A DNA stretch of 64,000 bases from Gnetum montanum (GCA_015680685.1 MNCI01033639.1:141627-205626), one strand, 5' to 3'; positions 22,167 through 33,601 are shown, counted from the stretch's first letter. Numbers and translations: made by a program. Notes: a model not told the origin generated them from the sequence alone.

Positions 22167-23351
22167 TTAAAAAATAAATAAAATAATAAGATCATCAATA
22201 AAAGGACAAGATACTTCCTGATCTTGATTAACCTTATGAACTAATGGAAGTAATTGCAATTCTACCATAATTGGTATGTGATCAAATGGTCTTGCTTAGG
22301 ATGGCAAGGCTTGATCTTGATTCTTCTCAACTTCTTCTTTAGAAATTAAATCTAGTAAATTGGTAACTTTGAAGAATCAAACATCATACCAAATATAATC
22401 TAGGGTCTCAATGAAGAATGTTGTTGAGCCATCCTCATTAATCATTGCAAAGTAATTGGTAAACTATGGTTCTTGATGAGTATTATCCATTAACATCATT
22501 TTTTCCTAAATTCTAGAATCTAATTTATCTACTAAAGATTCAAAGTAAGCAAAATATGCATTGGGTAATGGAATTGCATGCTGAATTGATGAAAACATCT
22601 TCTTCAAATTAGGTTCATCTTCCAAAGATTTCTTTATACATCCATATTTGAAAAATTGATAAACACCACTTCCAATATTCACATTGAAGTCTCCACAAAG
22701 AATAAATGGAACTGGATCAGTATAACTCATGAATAACTTATTCTTCAAACTTTCTTCTATTTACTTAATCAAATATGCTCCATGACATAGTCTAACATCT
22801 AAACATGTTGGTTTGGTAATTAAATGTGTGTTGACTATGCATACACATCTTCTTGATGAATGGACTTTTAGAATAATTTCCAAGCCTATGTGATTTTCAA
22901 AATCTTAATTCTTCTTTCTTTCCCATCTCTTGAAGTTTTGGAGTTTTAAAAATCATATTCCCTAAACTCCATTCAAATCTTTATACTAATTCAAACTTGG
23001 TTTCTTTATAAAAGATTATACAACCATCCATATTGTGATTTCTACAGTAGGCTAATCTATATGGCTTAAAAGAACTTCCATAAGAACCATTCTACTTATA
23101 CAGACCTCTGTATCCCATCTTTTCCAAGTCTAGTTGGAATTGGTATAGAAACCCGCATAGCAAGATTTTTTGTAGGCACAAAACATCAACATTCAAATCT
23201 TGTAATTCTGCTAAAATACGTGGATATCGATATTCATGTCAATCCAAGGCCCATGGTTGACATTACCAATGTTGTTTTGCACTTGCTAAGAATCTTGTAA
23301 GCATGTTGTATGTTGCAACTTTCATTCTCATTGTTAGATTCTCCTGTAGAT
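22167..23351 (-). pseudogene. CCR4-type deadenylase pseudogene (EEP nuclease family), intronless
   Basis: The family removes mRNA poly(A) tails as part of the CCR4-NOT complex. Reading left from the ATG at 23351: KVATYNMLTRF (domain start with the Asn motif), RYPRILAELQ, VDVLCLQK, LEKMGYRGLYK, MDGCIIFYKETKFELV, VNTHLITKPTCLDVRL, FILCGDFNVNIGSGVY, LPNAYFAYFES, FTNYFAMINEDG, LDYIWYD, then ALPS and FDHIPIMVELQL. The order and spacing match a whole CCR4 catalytic domain of about 370 residues. The metal-binding Glu of LQE is Lys. GDFN and DH are kept. There are at least five stops or frameshifts; the best open piece is 22506-22748. No intron-like interruption is visible, so it looks reverse-transcribed. 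No leucine-rich repeat and no clear poly(A) tail. Confidence 0.75.
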
Positions 23352-24540
23352 CATTTCTCTTCATCGGTATCATACACCTTGTTAAAATGAGATTTTGAGT
23401 TTCCATGTTGTTTCTATCATATGTTTTGCTTGCAGGACTAATTGATATACATCTTTCTAATTATTGAAAACCATTCTATTTCATCAATTGATTCTTCAAC
23501 TGATACACCAATTGATTCATCGACTAATAATCAACTGATATTGATACATTCTTCAACTAATTTTAGTAATATTTAGCTACATGATCTAATTTTTTAAATA
23601 TGAACCATATTATCTAAATATTAATGGCCTTTCTACNTTAAATATGAACCATATTATCTAAATATTAATGGCCTTTCTACCACCCTTAAGACATTAACTT
23701 TGACAGTGTAACTAATGACAAGCCATAGTGATCTTAAGGTCCAAAAAAGGTTAAATTCATTAGTCTCAATAGGGCATAATTAATTATCCCTATATTGTGG
23801 ATTTTAAGGTATAGTTTCATGATATCATTGAATTCTTGGGGTACTTGGATGATAAATCTAACCTCACCTTTAAGTTTAGAAGGGTGAAAAATTTTGGGAA
23901 TGACTATTCATATGTTGAAAAAGAACATCATATGCTCAAGTTATGCTAAAATTAAACTTTAAGGGTCTTTAGGCACTATATCGGGCAAGGGGTAAACACT
24001 AATTTTTAGGATTCCCTAGGATGAATTTGACTTTACCATTGTATTGGAAGGTTGAAAACTATAGGAAACAACTCTTTGTTCATCGAAAAAGGCTTTTGAA
24101 ATCAAAATTTATAGCTTTTGAAGGCCTTTGATGCAAAAAAATGAAACTTCCCAAGAGGTCACCCATCCTAGTTCTACTCTAGAATAAGTGTGTTTAATTA
24201 TGGATTTCTTATTCTTGTTATTACTAGGGTTCCAAATTCAAACTTGAAAATCATTTTTGCACATTCTAAATTTAAATTCATGGTTTGAAGATGAAATTTT
24301 GAATTTTTCATCAATTGATGGAAATTTTAATTTTTCCATTGGTTGAGAATAATTCAAAATTTTCCATCATGTCACAGAAAATTTATTGTTTCATACTAAT
24401 GGTAGCAACAACTGCGGTGACATGCTGATAGTGGCTTGGGTGGTTGTTAGGCAATGTCAATGGCTAGGCATGACAATGACAAGGACAACAGTGAGATGGC
24501 AAGATGGTATGTGCAATCATGGTGGTGAGAGGTCAACACA
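23352..24540. other. L1R interior, upstream of the CCR4 pseudogene
   Basis: AT-rich, no coding signal. 23480-23570 has a run of TCAACTGAT/TCAATTGAT repeats. 23594-23680 contains a 43-bp duplication around the N at 23637, probably an assembly artefact. 24240-24390 repeats AAATTTTGAATTTTTCATC-like text. Confidence 0.5.
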
Positions 24541-24559
24541 TGATGGATGATGCAACCAT

Positions 24560-25080
24560 TTTTAAGGCCTCCCTAGGGCCTATGCAGCCTATTTTAGGGT
24601 CCACGTGGCCCTCCACTAGGCCTGCACAGCCCTCCCTTAAGCCCATGTGGCCTTTTATTGGGCCTATGTAGTTAGTCCTATTTAGGACCCACACAGCCCA
24701 TCACTAGACTCAAGTGGCCCTTTGCAAGCCTATTTGATCAATGCATGCTATTGAATAGGGTTGGAAATGGCTCATCCTACTAGAAGAGATGTGTAGCCTA
24801 GGAGGCGATGATCTACAACATGGGAGGCAATGGTCCACAACATGGAAGGTAATGATTTGTGGTGCTGAAGACGATCAAGGGTTTCACTATGAGGGTTTAG
24901 TGACAACATCATAGCCAAGCGAGGTGCATGGTCGTGGCACTTGTATTGGGCTGCATAGCCTACGTGAGGGCCTATGCAAAGATGAATGTGGCCTACAAGT
25001 GGGCCTACATAGCTCATGCAGGGGCTAGCGTGACCCTTGCTAAGACCTACACATCCCGCACTAGGATAGACAAAGAAGGC
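24560..25080. repeat. Degenerate GGCC-rich tandem array
   Basis: About 15 imperfect units of roughly 25-35 bp built on GGGCCTATG(T/C)AGCCC and GGCCCACGTGGCC, in a neighbourhood otherwise AT-rich. CACGTGG (near 24602) and its decayed forms CATGTGG recur. No coding meaning; the long minus frames here are a by-product of the repeat. Confidence 0.6.
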
Positions 25081-26417
25081 TCAAATGCTATTTATTTACT
25101 TCTATAGCCCATTTCTAGTGTTGGCGATGAGCAGTGGCTAGGGTGCAAAGGGAGTGATGTGGTAGTAGAACGTCAAGCAGTGGCAAAGGGTGCAGGAAGC
25201 AAGGATTTTTGTTTTGGTGGTTGATGTGGTGGTTGAGGTTAGTAGCATGTGGAGGTAGGAAATAGTGTGGCAAGAGCAGCAGTGGCAAGGTGGTAGGCTG
25301 TAGAGTAATGCAATGTATGGCAAGCAGCATGGCCATTATCCATAGGCAAACTAGGGCCACTATTGCTAACAAGCTAGGGTGGCATGGAGTGACCATAGGC
25401 CCTAACCCTAGCATTAGGGCCAAGGCCGATAAGTAAATTTTTATTTTATTTTATTTTAAAATTTATTAATATATTATTTAGTTAATTTTATTTCATTTTT
25501 AAATGAATTTTAAAGTCGAGGGTGGGGGATCAGGATTTAAACCCATAGCCTTCCACTTAAAATTTTTTAATTTGTTTTAACTTTTTATTATTATTTTATT
25601 CCTCCTTACCTCAACAGTTGACATGGTGGTTTAGCCGATAACAAGGTGAAGGTTCGGTATGGATAAACGTCAATTCCAAGTTGAATCCTGATCTGCAAAT
25701 TTTGACATTTTTTTTGTTTGAATAATAAATTAATAATTTTAATAATTAAATAATTTGATATTATTTTAATGCATGTATAATGAGAAACTTTAAACATCAG
25801 TATCTCTCAAATCATAAGTCCATTCGAGACAAAATTTGTACTACTAGAATTATCTTGATGAGTACTATACATTGGACATAGTCTTTAGGCTCAAAATGAA
25901 GTTGATTTTTCAAGAATTAAAAGGATGAAACTAGCCTATTTTGTTGAATTAACATTTCTTAGTTGACATAAGGTAACTTGAAATCTTCTAGATTACTTGG
26001 ATAGTGAATTTCAACAAAACAAGATCAATTCAGGTCATGATTGCTAAGTTTCTTAAAAGAAATTTAACAATGATTCTAATCAATTAATAGTTATACTATT
26101 AAAATGGGTAAGAGTTACCTGAACTGGTGTATCATTATCTTACCAACATCTCTTGTAATTGATGAAGCTTGATGAGGTGTGATCAAATATTTGTTCGTTA
26201 ATGGTATTCATGAAAGAATTTTATTGGTTGCTAGGATCTAGATGCCTAATTCATTGTTCATGAAATCAATGGAAAGGTATCCTCTGACTTACATCACAAA
26301 CATATGGTGCATTTAGTGATGATTAATGGTTGTTCCTATGTTGTGGCTTCAAAGTTCATCATTAGGTTCTTGTTGTAGTCAACCCATGGTTCTAAGTGGC
26401 CCTTGGATTGTAGTTTT
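25081..26417. other. L1R interior next to the primer site
   Basis: 25100-25430 is moderately GC-rich with GTGGC/GGTGG strings. 25440-25780 is an extremely AT-rich stretch (TTTTATTTTATTTTA). 25780-26417 is ordinary non-coding sequence. No gag or pol motifs in any frame. Confidence 0.45.
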
Positions 26418-26428
26418 CTTTAATACCA
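26418..26428 (-). other. Primer-binding site of L1R (tRNA-iMet type)
   Basis: On the minus strand: TGGTATTAAAG, two bases after the LTR end GATGTCACA. Similar to TGGTATCAGAG with two transitions. Confidence 0.65.
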
Positions 26429-26430
26429 AT

Positions 26431-26998
26431 TGTGACATCCTATCCCTAGATGTCATGGAAAATGTTAAATATATGATATATTAGACATTATGTGTACAAA
26501 TAAAATATACCAAATGTGAACTATATGTGATATTCGACATTATGTACAAAGGAAATAATATGGAAAATGCAAAAAAAGAAAGAAACATAATGCTTTATTG
26601 ATATGGAATAGTGTATTTTGATCATGCTCTAAGAATGTTCTTTGGGGTTTTCTTCCTTTGACATTTATCCATTAGAGGAAATCTAGCATTGCTACCATGG
26701 TTAGGCCTATTATCAACTAGAAGGGATGGTCAGTCCACTTACTGTCCCCCTTCACCTAGCTCTTGTGACTTGCCTGTATTGGCTTTGCCACTCCATGTTA
26801 GCACAACCTCTAACCCTAAGTATAAATGCCTTAAGTCAAACTCTCACAGGTTATCTTATGAGACACAACCATTATTACAACATGCCCTTTTGGGTCTTAA
26901 TTACAACTACCCTTTTGGGTCTTGTTATGATAACAATAATACTTATATGAAGAAACACCATCTTTGTTATGCAGCAACATCATTTGGAGATGGGGACA
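26431..26998 (-). repeat. 5' LTR of L1R
   Basis: 568 bp, plus view TGTGACATCC...GGGGACA. Direct repeat of 21243-21810. The pair and its equal length are the main evidence that L1R is a real LTR element. Confidence 0.8.
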
Positions 26999-28071
26999 TA
27001 ACATTTGTAGTAGCCATAAAGGTGATTCTAACATGACAAGCCTCATCAACATACAAGTGAGCAATTCATCAATTATATTCAAAAATAAATTTTCCCCCAT
27101 AAGAACCTCATGATTGAAAGGCCTCAAAATTGGTAGTTGGTTTAATTAAAAAAAGAAAAAAAAAACAAATGAGTAACAAGATCCCACAAGAACCTTATAG
27201 TTGGAGCGATGTTCATTGCTGACAATTTTAACCATCCCTTAAGAACCTCCTTCTATAAGTAGAGTGTCTATGGATGGAATCATAATTTTTCATACTTATT
27301 TTCTTTGCTATCACCTTTCGACTAGGATATGACACTAGATATGATGGATTGGCTTATCTCATGGGGTATTTTCCTACTCTCTTTCATTTTTTCCAATTAT
27401 CCTTGGCTTATGATACCTTTTGCCTCACATTACTTTCTACTTTAATGCATATTTTATATTTCTATTTTGCTTCAATATTTTTGATTATATCCCACTTATT
27501 TCTTTTTTAGATGTCATTTATTATGTTTATTGATACTTCTAGTACTGGGATCTTACACGTGTTTCCACTTTTCCCTCTGTAGGTGTTAGTGGCTGAGATC
27601 TCTACTATGGTGGTGCATTATGAATACTAACATTTGCAAGGCCTAATCTACCAATGCTCTATACATAATAAAGGATATATAAAACCCATAGCATTTTTTC
27701 TTTTTGGTATATCCACTTAGCTAGCCCAATTTCAAATTATTCACTACATTTTTCACTAATTAACCTAGGTATGGTACATATCCTAATTTAATTGGGGAGG
27801 GGGGATAACCAACTTTAATTGGGTAGGATAGTAGGATGTAATCAATATGTAAACTTATCTAAGAGCAAGTTAGGGAATGCGTTTGATGCAAGAAATGCAT
27901 CTTAAATACCTAGAACATAGGAAAGGTCAAGACCTTAAATTTGTAAGGCATTCTTACACCAAATGAAGAAAACCTTGTGAGGTGATGTTTTAGCCCAATT
28001 AATCCTAGGAAGAGCCTTCCTAATAGACATATATGTGGACTCCTACCCTAATAATAAGAACTAATCATGAG
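26999..28071. other. Unassigned spacer
   Basis: About 1.1 kb of AT-rich DNA between L1R and G4. It contains a short A-run (27150-27170) and a G-run (27799-27806). I see no gene, LTR or tandem repeat here. Confidence 0.5.
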
Positions 28072-28980
28072 TGATAAGTCATGATTTGCAGGGCTCTAAT
28101 ATCAAATATGAGTCTTGTTTTGTAGGGCTCTGATATCATATATTTGATATTAGAGCTACAATGTTGGGTATCTGATATTGGGGCACAACCTCCAATGTTG
28201 GAGATCCAATATCACCTCTTCCATGCGTGCCCTATAAATACCACACTTAGATGCATGGTTGAGATATAGAAAGATAGAGATAGATTCATAGATTTTTTAT
28301 TTCAACTTTTGTTAGTTTCTAGTGCATGCCCACAGTGTAATGTTAAGTGATTGTATGTAATCCTTATTTGAGTGTGATGTACTTGGACATGTTACATGTT
28401 CAGCAATAAAGATCAAGATTACTTTCATCAGTGCAACATCCACTTAGCTTTATTACTACTTTTAATTGCTTAAATGTTTACTACTTAGTTAACGTTTTCA
28501 TTTATTTCTCTTTATTATTCTTGTCATTAACCAGAATGAGTATGACTAATCATGAGTTCTTAAGTGTAATTACTTGGTAACTTCTAGTGTATTGTTTGGT
28601 ACACCTTGTGATGTACACTTGGAAATCCCAGTGATAGTTAGCCAAAGTTCAAGGCATGTGTAGATGGTTAGGAATAGATACTCATCATACATAGGCTAGT
28701 TTAGAATTTAATTTTCATTATTAATTAGATTAAAATAATTAATTAATTTATTATAATTAGGAGAAGCTTATGGCAAAACAACATCAAGGATCACATGCCT
28801 CACTCTGGACTAAACCATATGTGACAAAGATACCACTAGTCCAAGTGGGAAGATAGCAAACTATGATCAAGACGTAATGATCTAGATGCCACAACTAGTT
28901 CCATCCACAGAATTTGACTAAATCATGCATGAACACTTGTGATTCTATGGTTAGGCATAGGGGTATCTTGCTACTCATCA
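28072..28980 (+). repeat. 5' LTR of gag-only Athila-like element G4
   Basis: 909 bp, TGATAAGTC...CTCATCA, the fullest LTR of this family in the window. A TATA-like box TATAAATA is at 28233-28240 and a polyadenylation signal AATAAA at 28405-28410, giving U3, R and U5 in normal order. U3 (28097-28215) is packed with GATAT/ATATC pairs. The terminal 6 bases TGATAA/TCATCA were probably TGATGA/TCATCA originally. Confidence 0.85.
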
Positions 28981-28981
28981 T

Positions 28982-29000
28982 TGGTGTCATTGCTAGGGAT
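28982..29000 (+). other. Primer-binding site of G4
   Basis: TGGTGTCATTGCTAGGGAT, one base after the LTR. Same tRNA-Asp-type site as in G1 and G2, decayed at CG positions. Confidence 0.8.
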
Positions 29001-29105
29001 GGTGCTAGTTATCTAGATTAGTTATATTATACATGATCGCTGTAATTGCATTAATGATATATCTTTCAAAAAATATTAAATCACACACATATTTAACTAA
29101 AAACA

Positions 29106-31190
29106 ATGTCTCTTTCACTAGGAAGTGATAATGCATTATATGGTGAGAACATTCATTGGAGAACTAATGAGATATATGTTGGAGAACATTGGAGTAACCA
29201 ACCGCATGCAACGGTTTCATATGTTCATGACCATCCTAACAAAACTTAAATACTACATTCACCTAAGGTAAATAACCCTAGAGGAGATGAAGTAAGTCTT
29301 GGGCTAGAAGAGGCCTTAAGGCCTAAGGCCTCCTCAAAACCTGGAAAAGCTAAATTAAGGGACCTTGGGGAACCCTATAGAATCCATGACCATCCTCCCA
29401 GTTCCTCAGTTTCCTCTTCCTCTTCAACATCTAGTTTTGATGAAGATGAACGTAGGTATAGAGACAAAGCTCCACTATGGGTTGAAATAAAAATAAAAAT
29501 TGAAAAAACAGGAAAAGAAAAAGACATAAAAATGAACATAGACAAAATCATCACAATCATATGAATAGAAATAGAAATTTTCATCATGACATGTCTAATG
29601 ACAATGAACCCTTGTTGGCCACTAAGAGCCTAATGCAGATCACAAAGGTAGTTAAGATACCCCATAGGCATCATAGCGAAAGTTTCTTAAAAAGGCTTGA
29701 TATGAATAATATCCTTAAATTTGCACGAGGTTATGCTTTTGATCCACAACATCATTTACAACCCTTTCATGATGCCTATGTCTTACACAACATTAAAAGT
29801 GGGTGGAAAAAGATTAAGCTATTTCCTAGAACACTAATAGATAAAGTCGAAATGTGGTGTAGATCATCAAAACCAAATTCAATCCAATGGTGGTCCAAAA
29901 TGCAGGAACTCTTTAATGAGAAATACCAAACCTATGTGAGGATGTCCAACCTAACAAAATAGATCCAAGGATGCAGACAAGAACAATGTAAACCCTTGGA
30001 TATGGCCCTAGATAGATATTATTTCCTATTGAATAGATGCCCAAGCCATGGTTTCTTTGAGGAAGAGAAACTTACACATCATAGATAGGCTTCGTAATGA
30101 AATGAGGGAGACCCTTGGGATGTATGCTCAAGGTCAATTATATAGGCTATAAACCCATTAGATCCAAGAGTTAATTGAGCATGTGGAAAAAGAAGAAGGA
30201 GAGCTATGTAAATGGGAGAATGTTAAGAAATATCACTAGGAACTAACTCTTCAAAAGAAGAAAGTCCACATCTATGGTAAGGAGAAAGAGGTAGCTCTCG
30301 ATGAGGTGACTCCATAACAAAACGTGTTGTACATAAGTCTATCGACAAACTTAAAGCAAAGATTGATAGGATGTCGAAGTTGATAAATGAGAAAGTTACA
30401 AATTTGATAGAAATTGTAGAGGAGAAGATAATGCAAAATGAATTAAGAGATCACAATAAACAGAGGAAGAAGAATGAAGAAATAGCTAGGAATACTTATC
30501 GGAAAATAGGAAAAATGCTTGAAGAAAACAAGGCTCTAGACTCAACCACAAACAAAGATGATGGATGTGACATCTACATATATGATCACTTGAAAGGCTA
30601 TTATCTAGTCATGTCATAGCTACATCAGTATTGGGATTTTGCATTAAATCCCAAGTTTGTATAGAAACACATGCCCAAAAAATTACCTTTTCCACAAGGT
30701 AATTATAAATAATCCTACACCCAATCATACTATGCTAGGGGGACTCCATACTAGCCTCAACACTATAATCAACCACAATGGTAAAACCCACAATCATAGG
30801 GAAGGCCATCACCAAACCAGCCTTACCCTTACTACTAACCAAACCCGTATGGATATTATGTTCAACAACCTATATTCCCAACTAGTTCTACGTCCTCTAC
30901 TTCAAATTGCTACTATCACTCTACTGAGTATCATCAACCAATGACATCTCTTGAAGGATCACCACCTCATAGGAGGGTTTGGCACCACAACATTAAAAAA
31001 GAATGCCACTTGTGCTACAAGTGTGCATAGACATGATAATGCTAGTAGGTTCCCACCACAATTTCAGAAACGTCCTTTCTTTAGGATAGATCCCATGCAT
31101 AAGTGTAACACTCATGAACTTGCCACATCATCAAAACTAGCACAATGGCAATCTAGTGCAATGCATTCCCTTTCATAACCAATTTCCTAT
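29106..31190 (+). pseudogene. Gag of gag-only element G4 (broken)
   Basis: Starts MSLSLGSDNA at 29106. 29561-29962 is an open stretch of 133 residues holding LKRLDMNNILKF, FPRTLIDKVEMWC and the LFNEKYQTY motif also seen in G1. The Retrotrans_gag region goes on in other frames (DMALDRYYFLLN, LGMYAQGQLY) to about 30240. A basic, Lys/Glu-rich coiled-coil-like part (30371-30600) and a Pro/His-rich tail (30950-31178, FPPQFQKRPFF) follow. No zinc knuckle. Frame breaks at about 29960, 30100 and 30620. No pol follows. Confidence 0.75.
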
Positions 31191-31798
31191 GATCCTATGC
31201 AAGGGCCACCATCCATCGTTACTTCAACACCTAACAAAAGTAATGAATCTGACATTGTGAAGAGATGAACGAATCCATGCATACCTAATCATGATTAAGG
31301 GTGCAATCATGTCCTAGTCATCTGCAACATTAACACAACTCATACTTTGATCCACCATACATTTAACAAGTGTGTGAACAATAACCTATCTACATCGCCA
31401 CCACTAAAGCAAGAGATACCTAGCAACTTGGAAATAAAAGGTTAACATTAGTTTACAAATGCATGAAGCGTACCTATCCACTTATTAATTCTTGTCATGG
31501 TCAAATGCTTAGTCATGGGGGAGACATCCCATCCTAATATTTAGAATTAATGGATGTATTTCATCATTTTTTTTACAATTTTTTATCATTTTCTTATTTC
31601 TTGATAAAAATTTTCCTATCCCTTTCAAATTTTCCACATTTTTTTTCATTCCCTTTGTTAGTAATCTCGCTTGTGAATAAAATAATCATGTAGCCCATTG
31701 AGGTGAGGTTTTTTCTATGTTATCAAGTCATAAGTGACTAATTGTTTGGATAGTGAGGCCACATCATCTATCCATCCATCCCATTAATAAGAGGTTCT
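31191..31798 (+). other. 3' non-coding region of G4, cut by the Tat insertion
   Basis: Begins with a purine run (CATGGGGGAGACATCC, about 31515-31530) and T-rich sequence, then ...GTGAATAAAATAATCATG... and AATAAGAGGTTCT. It is homologous to the reverse complement of 1270-1560 in G1. The continuation lies at 50528-50555, on the far side of the Tat element. Confidence 0.7.
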
Positions 31799-31839
31799 TG
31801 AAACACCACCAAATCTAGACTATGGCATCTTGACTACAA

Positions 31840-32520
31840 ATTTTGACTAAGGGTTGAGACTACACTCTTCCCTAGTAGGGAGTGTAGTCAGCACGAAGGC
31901 CAAGTGTTGAGACTATGCTCACCCCTAGTTAAGAGCATAGTTAGCTTCTCATGGAGAGCGTAGACAACATGAAGGCTAGTTTTTGCAATTTTTTTCTGAG
32001 TGTTGATACTACGCTCTCCCCCAAATGAGAGCATAGGCCACCTCTTATAGAAGGCATAGTTAGTAGAAAGGCTAGTTTTTTTTGTAATTTTTTCTAAGTC
32101 TTGAGACCATGCAAAACCCCAAATGAGAGTGTAGTCAGCAAGAAGCAATTTTTTTTTGGTAATTTTTTCTAAGTGTTGAGACCACACTCAACCCCAAATG
32201 AGAGCATAGTCAACCTCTCATAAAGAGTGTAGTTAATAGGAAGCTAATTTTTGCAAATATTTCTAAGTCACAAGACTACACTCAACCCCAGTTGAGAAAA
32301 TAGTCAACCTCTTGTGGAAAGCATAGTTAGCATGAAGGTTAGTTTTGCAAATTTTTTCTAAGTGTTGACAGTACACTCGACCCCAATTGGAAGTGTAGTG
32401 AACCCCTAGTAGAGAGTGTAGTCAGCACATGGTCATTTTTTGCATTTTTTTTCTAAGTGTGGAACTGTGCTCTCCCGTAGTCTAGAGCATAGTCAAGCAT
32501 AGTTAGCCAGAATAGTCTCT
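31840..32520 (+). repeat. Tandem subrepeats in U3 of T1's 5' LTR
   Basis: About six units of roughly 115-120 bp. Each joins a T-rich spacer (TTTTTGCAATTTTTTCTAAG) to a GACTATGCTC...GAGAGCATAGTC inverted pair. The same array is at 48695-49440 in the 3' LTR. Confidence 0.7.
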
Positions 32521-33200
32521 AGTGGCCTCCATAGTGGAGCAATGCCACTCAAGTTAGCTCCAACTCACCTTTGGCAAGTGTAGTTAGCAAAATGCTTCTT
32601 TTTGTACCCCCTTTTTGACCCCAAAACTGTACTATTCTCAACCCCATGTTAGAGCATGGAGAGCATAGTCCCAAAGCATAGTCTTTGTGTTACATTTTTC
32701 AAGTACCTTGCAATCTTCTTAGCACATACATGCAGTTGGTAGTGGAGTCATAATCTCATAGCCTCACAATCTTGTAGAGTCTAGTAGAGCATAGCAAAGC
32801 ATAACACCACTAGCCCAATGGAGAGTGTAGTTGGGTGAGAGTGTAAACCCAAATGTCTTCTCCATCACATGGTAGCCATCCTGCATCTTCCACTAACCAT
32901 AAACCTATAAATAGATATGCCCTCAACATTTTTGAGGTTGGCTAATTTTTGGTGTGAGCAAATCTAAGGAGCACTTGGAAAAAGACCAAAGGCATATTGG
33001 TGAAGTTGCAAACCACTGTAGTCTATCAAAACACTACAGCCAATGGTCATTGTGATGGCCAACCTGACAAACATAGACATCTCGATGGAGCACCAGTCTT
33101 TATGACCAAACACCTTCAAGATTATGGCTATGTTGTCCACTGTACCTTCTAACCCCTTTTGATGTTAACTATGCTCAACCCAATTTGGGGTGGTTCTTTG

Positions 33201-33202
<2 letters not shown>

Positions 33203-33233
<31 letters not shown>
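33203..33233. repeat. (CT)n microsatellite
   Basis: About 15 uninterrupted CT units inside the 5' LTR of T1. The 3' LTR has only about seven at 50150-50162, so it expanded (or shrank) after insertion. Confidence 0.9.
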
Positions 33234-33235
<2 letters not shown>

Positions 33236-33601
33236 GCATTTTTTGCACTTTACTAGCATTTTTTTGTTGTTTCACCTCATAGCCATATCTAAAACTATGC
33301 TCAGGTAGTGGTCTACATGTATTAACACTGTCCACTTCATTGAAACTCTTGACTACGCTCAACCCCACTGACATTGTCAACATCGTAAACACTACTTGCA
33401 CACTTAACACCATTTCGCATTAGCATTGTGGCTAACCATACTACATCCACATTACATCTAGTAAGTCCCTTTTCGATTAGCCAGACCATATAAGGCACCT
33501 CGTCTCTACCTCTAGTAGGCTCTTGAGTGGATTTAGGGTTTAGGTTATGCATCCATGGACCTCGATGTTCTAGCCGCTAACATTTTCAATCATTACAGTT
33601 C

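Larger units (their letters stand above)
21243..26998 (-). mobile_element. Non-autonomous LTR element L1R carrying a CCR4-like pseudogene
   Basis: Bounded by two direct repeats of 568 bp each (21243-21810 and 26431-26998). Minus orientation is fixed by a polypurine tract inside the left LTR and a tRNA-iMet-type primer site inside the right LTR. No gag, protease, RT or integrase is seen in the 4.6 kb interior. Instead there is an intronless CCR4-family nuclease pseudogene and repeat-rich non-coding DNA. Flanks (TTGGG and TAACA) do not show a target duplication. Best described as a large non-autonomous retrotransposon derivative with captured host sequence; an alternative is later insertion of the pseudogene into an ordinary element that had lost pol. 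Confidence 0.7.
31799..33597 (+). repeat. 5' LTR of T1
   Basis: TGAAACACC...CATTACA, 1,799 bp. The first 700 bp are about six imperfect tandem units of roughly 115-120 bp, each with CTAAGTGTTGAGAC, a GACTACGCTCTC-type motif and its inverse GAGAGCATAGTC. A TATAAATAG box is near 32908-32916. A (CT)n microsatellite is at about 33203-33233, longer than in the 3' LTR. Confidence 0.8.

Noticed and set aside
22506-22748. LINE-type endonuclease (GDFN motif)
   Set aside because: GDFN also occurs in non-LTR retrotransposon endonucleases, but the flanking order (VNTH, LPNAY, LDYIW, ALPS, DHIPIMVE) matches CCR4-type nucleases better and no LINE reverse transcriptase is nearby.
24772-25423. Minus-strand open frames of 61-102 codons
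   Set aside because: They follow a GC-rich repeat, are of low complexity (Leu, His, Cys runs) and match no family.
31888-32187. 99-codon minus-strand frame with internally repeated protein sequence
   Set aside because: The repetition comes from the 115-120 bp tandem units in the Tat LTR, so it is not a repeat protein.
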